Below, one piece after another: positions 42,191-48,712 of a DNA stretch of 48,712 bases. The translations under genes were made by a program, and so were the position numbers. Within the stretch, counting starts at the first letter, position 1. Each line of letters starts with the position of its first letter. Source of the stretch: Elusimicrobiota bacterium (GTDB lineage Bacteria; CG03; SLGR01; PWQF01); contig PWOI01000086.1 in the NCBI GenBank assembly GCA_003557485.1, positions 1 through 48,712 of the forward strand, read 5' to 3'. The notes under the pieces are model-generated. The model made no database searches. It had not been told where the DNA came from and saw only the letters and a program-made list of their open reading frames with translations.

Positions 42191-44993
42191 AACAATTAAT
42201 CTACCGTCTACAGGTTTTTCGATGAAGGCGAACCTCGCCGTGAAGGAACCTGTTATACAGAAAGAATGGGAAGACTCGGGTCTTTACCGGAATCTGCTTG
42301 AAAAGAACAGTTCCGGTGAAAAATATATTCTTCACGACGGGCCTCCGTATGCAAACGGAAATATACATATGGGTCATGCGCTTAACAGGGTTCTTAAGGA
42401 CATAATGCTGAAATTTAAACTTATGCAGGGTTATAACGCTCCTTTTATTCCCGGCTGGGACTGTCACGGTTTGCCTGTTGAATATGAGTTGCTTAAAAGA
42501 ATGGGAGACAACGGCACCGGAGAAGGTATAGATAAACTTAAATTCAGAAAAAAAGCTGCGGCTTATGCGCTTAAGTTTGTTGAGATACAGAAAAAAGACT
42601 TTAAACGCCTTGGGCTTACAGGAGACTGGGACAATCCCTACCTGACACTTGATAAGTCATACGAGGAAACAATCGTTGACTCCTTCAGCAGGCTTTACAG
42701 TTCCGGCTACATATACAGGGAGCTAAAGCCGGTTCACTGGTGTTTTTCCTGCCGTACGGCCCTTGCGGAAGCGGAAGTGGAGTACGCCGAGATAGACTCT
42801 CCTTCTATTTATGTCAAGTTTGAAATGGTTTCCGGATTCCCCGAATTTCTGGAGGGCTGCGGGAAAACCTATGCCCTGGTATGGACTACCACACCGTGGA
42901 CTCTTCCGGCAAATGTGGCTTTATGTTTCCATCCTGACAGGGATTATGCGTTCCTGCGTACAGAGGACAACGAGGTTTTAATTGTTGCTGAAGAACTTTC
43001 CGGCCCTTTCGGGGAGTTTGAAAAAATTGGAACAACCAAGGGTAAAAAGCTTAAGGGAGCCTCCTTTAAAAGGCCTTTCGGGGAAAAGAGTTCTACGGCT
43101 ATAAATGCCGGTTTCGTATCTATGGATGATGGCACCGGTATAGTTCACATTGCTCCGGGCCACGGGGAGGAGGACTATCTTGCCGGGAAAGAATGCGGGC
43201 TTGAAATTATATCCCCCGTTGACGAAAAGGGCTGTTTTACCTGCGATGTGGAGGCGGACGGAATAGAAAATATGCATGTTTTCAAGTGCGATCCTGTCAT
43301 AATCGGCAAGCTTGAGGATAAGGGGCTTCTCTTTAAAAGCGAAAAAACCCTTCACTCATACCCTCACTGCTGGAGGTGTAAAAGCCCCGTTATCTTCAGG
43401 GCTACAAAGCAGTGGTTTTTAGATGTAGATAAAAATGCTCTGAGAGAAAAAATCCTTAACTGCATTAAAGATGTAGAGTGGTTTCCTCCGGCAGGAGAAA
43501 AAAGAATAACCGCTATGATAGAGAACCGCCCGGACTGGTGCCTCTCCCGTCAGCGGATGTGGGGCGTTCCTATACCGGTTTTTTACTGTGAGAAATGTTC
43601 ACAGGCCCTGGCAACTCCGGAAAGTTTTGAAAAAGTCAGGGAAATGGTCAGAAAATACGGTTCCGACGGGTGGTTTCATTTAAGCGCGGGAGAAATTCTG
43701 GGCGATGGGATAAAGTGTCCGTGTTCCTCAACTTCTTTCAGAAAAGAAAACGACATACTTGATGTGTGGTTTGATTCCGGGGTCAGCAGTATGGCGGTTC
43801 TTGAGAAAAGGGAAGGGCACAGCTGGCCGGCTGATATGTATCTTGAGGGAAGCGACCAGCACAGGGGCTGGTTCCAGACTTCAATAATACCATCAGTTGC
43901 AATAAAGGGCGAGCCTCCTTACAGGGCTGTTTTTACCCATGGTTTTACAGTTGACCATGAGGGTAAAAAAATGTCTAAGTCCGTCGGCAATGTTACAAGT
44001 CCCCAGGAGGTCATAAAGAAATACGGCGCCGATCTTCTTCGCCTTTGGGTTGCAGGGGAAAACTACTTCAAAGATGTCAAAATATCCGAAGACATATTCA
44101 GTCAGACTGTTACGTATTACAGAAGAATACGTAATACTGTCCGTTTTATACTTGGAAATTGCAGAGATCTCAGGCGCGAAGATATGGTAGAATACGGCTC
44201 CCTGGAAGGACTGGATAAATTTATCCTGGACAGGTTTTCTTTTTCCGCCGGCGTCATTATAGAAAATTATGAAAACAACCTGTTTTATAAGAGTGCCCGC
44301 GAGCTCCACGATTTCTGCAACGGCTGGCTCTCTTCTTTTTATTTTAACATAATAAAAGATTTGCTCTACGTTTCATATCCTTCTGATCACAAACGCCGGT
44401 CCGCGCAGACCGCTCTGGTAAGTATTGGAAAAGAGCTGCTGAAACTAGCCGCCCCCATAATCCCTCATACCGCTGAGGAAGGGTGGAAGAAAATGAAGGA
44501 GGAGATACCGGCGCTTGAAAATATTGAAGAGAGCGTTTTCCTTTCGGGTGCTCCGGATAGATGCGGCCTATGGAAACAGGAAGGGCTCTGTGAAGATTTT
44601 ATGCCTGTTGTCGGCTTGAGAGACGAAGTGCTCGCGCGTATAGAAGAGGCTAAAAACGGGGAGATCATAAAAGATCCTCTTGAATCAGAGGTCTTTATAA
44701 AGGTTACTGGTAAATCAGCCGGAGAGTTTCTTGAGAAGCATTTATCCCGCCTTAAGGAGTATTTTATTGTAAGCTCGGTTTTTGTTGAAAAAACAGAGGA
44801 GTTGGCTTCCGAAAGTTCGGTTGAATTTGTTGACGGCCGGGTTGAAATAAAGATAGAAAAGTCACCGGGTGAAAAATGTGCCAGGTGCTGGATAAGGGAT
44901 CGTGATACCGGGCGTAAAAACAACTATTCAGATTTATGTCCGCGCTGTGCGGGAGTAGTTGAAAAACTTGAAACAGAAGGCAGCGTTGAATAA
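42171..44993 (+). CDS. ileS: Isoleucyl-tRNA synthetase
   Basis: 940 residues, class I. The HIGH motif is H66-M-G-H69 (GNIHMGHALN), WDCHGLPVEYE follows, and KMSKS is at 600-604. The editing domain lies between (TTTPWTLPANVAL). The C-terminal zinc site CARCW...CPRC (about 900-930) marks the bacterial type. The start lies 20 nt inside mtnA, so there is no leader for a T-box riboswitch. ileS-lspA is a widely conserved pair. Confidence 0.97.
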   Translation: MSASYNKTINLPSTGFSMKANLAVKEPVIQKEWEDSGLYRNLLEKNSSGEKYILHDGPPYANGNIHMGHALNRVLKDIMLKFKLMQGYNAPFIPGWDCHGLPVEYELLKRMGDNGTGEGIDKLKFRKKAAAYALKFVEIQKKDFKRLGLTGDWDNPYLTLDKSYEETIVDSFSRLYSSGYIYRELKPVHWCFSCRTALAEAEVEYAEIDSPSIYVKFEMVSGFPEFLEGCGKTYALVWTTTPWTLPANVALCFHPDRDYAFLRTEDNEVLIVAEELSGPFGEFEKIGTTKGKKLKGASFKRPFGEKSSTAINAGFVSMDDGTGIVHIAPGHGEEDYLAGKECGLEIISPVDEKGCFTCDVEADGIENMHVFKCDPVIIGKLEDKGLLFKSEKTLHSYPHCWRCKSPVIFRATKQWFLDVDKNALREKILNCIKDVEWFPPAGEKRITAMIENRPDWCLSRQRMWGVPIPVFYCEKCSQALATPESFEKVREMVRKYGSDGWFHLSAGEILGDGIKCPCSSTSFRKENDILDVWFDSGVSSMAVLEKREGHSWPADMYLEGSDQHRGWFQTSIIPSVAIKGEPPYRAVFTHGFTVDHEGKKMSKSVGNVTSPQEVIKKYGADLLRLWVAGENYFKDVKISEDIFSQTVTYYRRIRNTVRFILGNCRDLRREDMVEYGSLEGLDKFILDRFSFSAGVIIENYENNLFYKSARELHDFCNGWLSSFYFNIIKDLLYVSYPSDHKRRSAQTALVSIGKELLKLAAPIIPHTAEEGWKKMKEEIPALENIEESVFLSGAPDRCGLWKQEGLCEDFMPVVGLRDEVLARIEEAKNGEIIKDPLESEVFIKVTGKSAGEFLEKHLSRLKEYFIVSSVFVEKTEELASESSVEFVDGRVEIKIEKSPGEKCARCWIRDRDTGRKNNYSDLCPRCAGVVEKLETEGSVE

Positions 44994-45453
44994 ACTGTTC
45001 TATTTTAGCGCCAGCACGGTCTTTATACTGGACCGGCTTGCAAAACTACTTGTAATAGTAAATATTCCCGCGGGCGGCAGGCGAATCTTAGCGCCTTATT
45101 TAAATATAGTCCACATATACAACACCGGAGCGGCTTTCAGCCTTTTTACCGGCAGAAATACTATCCTGATGTTTATAAACGCTCTAATTATAGCTGCCCT
45201 GATCATAGCAATTAAGCTTACTGGAGAGAAAAATAAAACTGTATTGTTCTCTTATGCGCTTATAACCGGCGGCGCTCTTTCCAATCTGGCCGATCGGGCT
45301 CTTTACAGGGGAGTTGTGGACTACATTGATTTTAAGGTATGGCCCGTATTTAATTTAGCCGATGTGGCAATAACTGCCGGTGCGGCTCTTATATTGCTGG
45401 ATCTTTTAAAGAATCGCTGCAAGAAAAAAGAGATCAAAAAAAATGTACCCTGA
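44986..45453 (+). CDS. lspA: Lipoprotein signal peptidase
   Basis: 155 residues from TTG 44986, 5 nt after AGAAGG and overlapping the ileS stop; TTG 44959 is an alternative. Four hydrophobic segments. The catalytic aspartates are D112 (RGVVDYIDF) and D126 (FNLADVAI); NTGAAFS and SNLADR are conserved. It cleaves prolipoproteins after Lgt, which is encoded next. Confidence 0.95.
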   Translation: MNKLFYFSASTVFILDRLAKLLVIVNIPAGGRRILAPYLNIVHIYNTGAAFSLFTGRNTILMFINALIIAALIIAIKLTGEKNKTVLFSYALITGGALSNLADRALYRGVVDYIDFKVWPVFNLADVAITAGAALILLDLLKNRCKKKEIKKNVP

Positions 45454-46195
45454 GCTTTTTTCCATAGGAGGTCTTACGGTATATTCCTACGGCGTTTTTA
45501 TGGTTATTGCCGTAGTGTCGGGATATTTCTTTCTTGTAAAAACGGCGGCCCTGCGGTACATAAAAGAAAAAACAGTGAGCTATTTTTTTACCGGAGCGGT
45601 TATATGGGGCCTGATAGGGGCCCGTCTTTTTTATGTAATTATAGATATGGCGTCTTTTATCAGCAACCCCCTGGAAGTTTTTGCAATATGGGGCGGAGGG
45701 CTGGTTTTCTCCGGCGCGTTTCTTGGGGGGGCAGGCTGGATTATATACTCTTCACGGAAAAAGAAGGTCAGGTTTCTTGATATCTGTGACGTAACCGTTC
45801 CGGCCCTTTCACTTGGTTATGCGATTGCCAGAATAGGTTGTTTTATGTCCGGCTGCTGTTACGGCTCGGAAACGGCCGGCTGCTGCGGGGTGGTTTTTCC
45901 CGGACACACCTATCCCTCATATCCGGTCCAGCTCTATTCAATGGTAGCCTCCGGTATGATTTCAGTTATACTTTACAGAGCTTTGAAATCACCGCTAATG
46001 AAAAGAGGGACTGTTTTTTCTCTTTATTTGGTTCTCTACGGGTCTTTCAGGGTTGCCATAGAATTTCTGAGAGGGGATTTCCGCGGAGAATATATTCTCT
46101 TTTTTACTCCGACCCAGTGGATTGCTTTTCTGGGCGCAGGAGCGGGGCTATATATGCTGATAAAATTCAGTGAAAAGAAAGATATTAAAGGTTAA
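45443..46195 (+). CDS. lgt: Prolipoprotein diacylglyceryl transferase
   Basis: 250 residues, about seven membrane segments. LTVYSYGVFMVIAV, GARLFYV, GGGLVFSGAFLGG, the signature ARIGCFMSGCCYGSE, YPVQLY and FRVAIEFLRGD match Lgt. It adds diacylglycerol to the lipobox cysteine. It overlaps lspA by 11 nt and the next gene by 26 nt. Confidence 0.95.
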   Translation: MYPELFSIGGLTVYSYGVFMVIAVVSGYFFLVKTAALRYIKEKTVSYFFTGAVIWGLIGARLFYVIIDMASFISNPLEVFAIWGGGLVFSGAFLGGAGWIIYSSRKKKVRFLDICDVTVPALSLGYAIARIGCFMSGCCYGSETAGCCGVVFPGHTYPSYPVQLYSMVASGMISVILYRALKSPLMKRGTVFSLYLVLYGSFRVAIEFLRGDFRGEYILFFTPTQWIAFLGAGAGLYMLIKFSEKKDIKG

Positions 46196-47069
46196 TCCTT
46201 TCGATTCTTCGCAGAGGCTGGATAAGTTTCTGGCGACAAAGCTTGATATCTCCAGGTCGGCAGCAAAGAAGTTTATTGCGGGGAATTTTCCGGCTAAAGT
46301 TGACGGACGTATACGCAGCGCTCACTATTGTGTTGAAAGCGGAGCAACGGTGGAAGTTTTTTTTCCGGATAAGGTAAAAAGAAAAAATGTGGAAGTTGCT
46401 GCGAGTCAGGTAAGATATGAAACCATATACCGCGACAGCGAGATAGCAGTAATAAATAAGCCCCCCGGGCTGGTTGTTCATCCCGCGCCTTCGGTCCGGC
46501 AGGCTACGCTGCTGGCTGCCCTGGAAACCGAATATGATACCCCACGCCTGGTGCACAGACTTGATAAAGATACTTCCGGAGTTATTGTCGCCGCACTTAA
46601 TGATACCGTTGCCGCAGCATTGCAAAAACAGTTCAAAGACCGCAATGTAAGCAAGATATATAACGCCGTCGCAGAAGGCAGTATACGGGAGGATTACGGG
46701 GAAATATCCGTGCCGGTAAAGAGGGCTGCCCGCGACAGGACTAAAATGAAAGTGGGCTGGGTTAGGGCCAGGAAATCAGTAACCCGCTTCAAGGTGATTG
46801 AAAGGTTTGAAAGTGCTGTTTTTGTTGAGGCGTATCCCTTAACCGGGAGAACTCACCAGATAAGAGTTCACCTGGCTTATTACGGCCACCCCATACTTGG
46901 TGACAGCAAGTATGCATCCTCCGGAACTTCGGCGCCGCGCCAGCTCCTTCATGCCCGCAGTATAGCCTTTACGCACCCCGGGACAAAAGAAAAAGTACAG
47001 TTTTCAGCGCCTCTTCCAGACGATTTTACTTATATGCTTAAAAATCTCAGAATTGCAAAGAAAAAATAA
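46170..47069 (+). CDS. rluD: RluA/RluD-family 23S rRNA pseudouridine synthase
   Basis: 299 residues from GTG 46170. An N-terminal S4 domain (SSQRLDKFLATKLDISRSAAKKF) precedes the catalytic domain with D132 in VHRLDKDTSGVIV, plus INKPPGLVVHPAP and LTGRTHQIRVHLAYYGHPILGD (cut here for length). An S4 domain favours RluD (U1911/1915/1917), but other RluA members are possible. In Bacillus an equivalent gene (ylyB) follows lspA. Confidence 0.9.
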   Translation: MKRKILKVNPFDSSQRLDKFLATKLDISRSAAKKFIAGNFPAKVDGRIRSAHYCVESGATVEVFFPDKVKRKNVEVAASQVRYETIYRDSEIAVINKPPGLVVHPAPSVRQATLLAALETEYDTPRLVHRLDKDTSGVIVAALNDTVAAALQKQFKDRNVSKIYNAVAEGSIREDYGEISVPVKRAARDRTKMKVGWVRARKSVTRFKVIERFESAVFVEAYPLTGRTHQIRVHLAYYGHPILGDSKYASSGTSAPRQLLHARSIAFTHPGTKEKVQFSAPLPDDFTYMLKNLRIAKKK

Positions 47070-47081
47070 ATTAGATACAAT
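47053..47081 (+). promoter_or_regulatory. Possible promoter of gmk-rpoZ-coaC
   Basis: TTGCAA (47053-47058) and TACAAT (47076-47081), 17 bp apart, spanning the end of the preceding gene. The predicted start is about 18 nt before the gmk ATG. Confidence 0.4.
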
Positions 47082-47105
47082 ATATAAAATATACCATACG
47101 CATCC

Positions 47106-47702
47106 ATGATAGACAAAATTATTAAACAACATAAAAGCAGGGGAATGGTTGTAGTTGTGTCGGCTCCCTCCGGAACGGGAAAAACTACTCTCTGCCGAAT
47201 AATAGTCAAAGATATTAAGAAGGCGGTTTTTTCCGTTTCCGTCACCAGCCGCCCTCCGCGCCGTGGCGAAAAGAACGGTCATGATTACATATTTGTTGGC
47301 GAGAAAGATTTTAAAGAGAAGGTTCGTAGAGGGGAAATGCTCGAGTGGGCCAGGGTGCATGGAAGATACTATGGTACTTCGGAGAAATTAGTCCGCGGCG
47401 CTCTTAAGAAGGGCGGGTATGTTATCCTTGATATAGATGTGCAGGGAGGCATTCAGTTAAAGAGAATGTTTCCGGAGGCTATTCTTATATTTGTTGTGCC
47501 CCCTTCAATGGAAGAATTAAAAAGGAGAATAGAAAAAAGAAAAAGCGAAACAGCCGGGGAAATCAAAAAAAGGCTTCAGAACGCGCGTGATGAAATAAAT
47601 AAAATACCCGAATACGATTACCTGGTTGTAAATAGTGATTTGGATTCGGCCGTCGCGGAGTTAAAGAGTATAATAACATCTGAAAGCTTAAGGATACGGT
47701 AG
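47106..47702 (+). CDS. gmk: Guanylate kinase
   Basis: 198 residues. P-loop SAPSGTGKTTL at 19-29, GMP-binding SVTSRPPRRGEKNGHDYIFV, GEMLEWARVHGRYYGT and ILDIDVQGG. It phosphorylates GMP to GDP. The gmk-rpoZ-coaBC order is widespread and holds here. Confidence 0.97.
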   Translation: MIDKIIKQHKSRGMVVVVSAPSGTGKTTLCRIIVKDIKKAVFSVSVTSRPPRRGEKNGHDYIFVGEKDFKEKVRRGEMLEWARVHGRYYGTSEKLVRGALKKGGYVILDIDVQGGIQLKRMFPEAILIFVVPPSMEELKRRIEKRKSETAGEIKKRLQNARDEINKIPEYDYLVVNSDLDSAVAELKSIITSESLRIR

Positions 47703-47751
47703 AAAAAGCGGCGTCACAGTTTGAAACAATAAAACACGGAGGAATGATTTC

Positions 47752-48012
47752 ATGAAAAAGGAACTTTTGAAGAAAATATACGAGACTGTTGATAACCAGT
47801 GGCTTTTCATAATGAAAGCCACTGAGAGATACAAAGAAGAATTCAGAAAAACCGCGAAAATAGGGGAGCCCCCGAAAATTGAAGATGTAATGGAGTTGGT
47901 TCTAAACAACGGAAACGCGGCTGCCGTGCCGGAACAGGAGCCCGATAAACCCGCAGATAAAAAAAAGAAAAAGGCGGATGAGGAGAAAGCGTCTGATAAA
48001 AAAGAAGGGTAG
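47752..48012 (+). CDS. rpoZ: RNA polymerase omega subunit, probable
   Basis: 86 residues with GGAGG upstream of ATG 47752. The N-terminal half has a weak omega-like stretch (DNQWLFIMKATERYKEEFRK), then VMELVLNNG. The tail is lysine/aspartate-rich low-complexity sequence. Sequence alone is weak; the position between gmk and coaC supports omega, which aids assembly of the polymerase beta' subunit. Confidence 0.65.
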   Translation: MKKELLKKIYETVDNQWLFIMKATERYKEEFRKTAKIGEPPKIEDVMELVLNNGNAAAVPEQEPDKPADKKKKKADEEKASDKKEG

Positions 48013-48015
48013 AAA

Positions 48016-48555
48016 GTGAAAGCAGTTCTCGGTGTGACAGGGGGGGTTTCTGCCTATAAGTCAGCAGAGCTTGCAAGGCTGATGGTCAGAAAAAAATGGC
48101 AGGTTAGGACTATTATGAGCCGGTCCGCGCAGCAGTTCATAACTCCGCTTACATTTAAGGCCCTTACTTCAGGGCCAGTATATACTTCTCTCTGGGATTC
48201 CGGATTTGATGCAGGGCATATTTCTCTTTCCAAATGGGCTGATTTTATAGTGATTGCTCCCGTTACTGCCAATACAGTTGCAAAAATCGCTGTTGGAATG
48301 GCTGATACACTCCTTACTTCTTTTGTTCTTGATTTTACCGGCCCGGTTTTTCTTTGCCCGGCAATGCACACCGGAATGTGGGAGGCCGCCCCGACTGAAG
48401 AAAATATTAAAAAACTGAAAAAACGGGGTTTTATAATAATAGGTCCGGAAAAAGGAAGCCTTGCCTGCGGAGACAGCGGCCCGGGCCGTATGAGCGAACC
48501 GGAAGACATAATTGCAAAAATAACGGACAGTTTTAAAAAAATCTCCTGCAAATGA
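48016..48555 (+). CDS. coaC: Phosphopantothenoylcysteine decarboxylase (CoaC, separate)
   Basis: 179 residues from GTG 48016. Flavoprotein motifs: GVTGGVSAYKS, the conserved histidine H68 in GHISLSKWAD, APVTANTVAK and CPAMHTGMW (the PxMNxxMW loop, with histidine for asparagine, as in some other CoaBC proteins). It decarboxylates phosphopantothenoylcysteine in coenzyme A synthesis. In most bacteria this domain is fused to CoaB; here it ends with TGA inside an ATGA overlap. Confidence 0.9.
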   Translation: MKAVLGVTGGVSAYKSAELARLMVRKKWQVRTIMSRSAQQFITPLTFKALTSGPVYTSLWDSGFDAGHISLSKWADFIVIAPVTANTVAKIAVGMADTLLTSFVLDFTGPVFLCPAMHTGMWEAAPTEENIKKLKKRGFIIIGPEKGSLACGDSGPGRMSEPEDIIAKITDSFKKISCK

Positions 48556-48712
48556 ATCTTGGAGGACTGAATATCCTTGTAACAGCCGGGCCTACAAGGG
48601 AAATGTGGGACAATGTCAGGTACCTGACTAACCTTTCTTCCGGTAAACTCGGGTATGCCGTTGCTGCCCGGGGTTTAAAAAACGGCGCTTCGGTTACAAT
48701 TGTTTCCGGAAC
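48552..48712 (+). CDS. coaB: Phosphopantothenate--cysteine ligase (CoaB), N-terminal part (partial)
   Basis: Starts at ATG 48552, overlapping the coaC stop, and runs off the right edge after 53 codons. LVTAGPTREMWDNVRYLTN followed by LSSGKLGYAVA is the CoaB signature. It joins cysteine to phosphopantothenate, the step before CoaC. Being separate from coaC is unusual. Confidence 0.88.
   Translation, partial: MNLGGLNILVTAGPTREMWDNVRYLTNLSSGKLGYAVAARGLKNGASVTIVSG

Noticed and set aside
1-48712. CRISPR array, prophage, transposase or rRNA
   Set aside because: No regularly spaced repeats, integrase, transposase or rRNA-like sequence was seen on either strand.

Overview
The window is a gene-dense bacterial chromosome segment of about 48.7 kb. 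It reads like core genome of an uncultured, didermic (Gram-negative-type) bacterium. The evidence is a complete dcw cluster with a meso-diaminopimelate-type MurE (DNPR motif), lipoprotein processing genes (lgt, lspA), a PilT-type ATPase, and a three-gene set matching bacterial ceramide synthesis (CerR-, Spt- and bCerS-like). Omnitrophota or a neighbouring candidate phylum is my best guess, at low confidence. No ribosomal RNA, phage, IS element or CRISPR array is visible. All intact protein genes are on the + strand; the minus strand carries only a tRNA and one pseudogene.

Layout. 1-3233: end of a leuB-type dehydrogenase, a lone response regulator, asd, ecfT and truA. 3234-3600: tRNA-Leu(CAG) on the minus strand, with a 20-bp copy of its own 3' end 121 bp away and a structured 101-bp interval between. 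3601-6927: putative ceramide operon. 6990-12932: grpE-dnaK-dnaJ, rsmE, an mtaB-like methylthiotransferase and a HIT protein. 12983-18383: rpsU, a 3-methyladenine glycosylase, a NIF3 protein, dnaG and rpoD. 18451-20478: two tRNAs, a coiled-coil zinc-ribbon protein, RNase H, a very short RNase P RNA and a HAMP protein. 20479-21094: a decayed radical-SAM pseudogene on the minus strand. 21095-39331: promoter, MraZ operator and the dcw cluster (mraZ, rsmH, ftsL, ftsI, murE, murF, mraY, murD, ftsW, murG, murC, murB, ddl, ftsQ, ftsA, ftsZ), with pilT fused on by a 4-nt overlap. 39328-48712: pgeF, proC, a YggT-like protein, mtnA, ileS, lspA, lgt, an RluD-type synthase, gmk, rpoZ, coaC and the start of coaB.

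How the genes work together. The dcw block makes and inserts septal peptidoglycan. Most junctions are 4-nt ATGA overlaps, so it is probably one translationally coupled transcript governed by MraZ at three TGGGN-type boxes. The dnaG-rpoD region forms the classic replication/transcription block, and the pgeF-proC-yggT-ileS-lspA order echoes the ylm region that follows ftsZ in other phyla. Strong sigma70-type promoters (TTGACA with 16-17 bp spacing) precede tRNA-Leu, grpE, the tRNA pair and mraZ.

The most unusual points are these: several genes (rpsU, the glycosylase, pgeF) have no ATG, GTG or TTG able to encode their conserved N-termini, and ATA or ATT sits where the start should be; the compact RNase P RNA; the tRNA-derived direct repeat with hairpins; and the compact ceramide operon.
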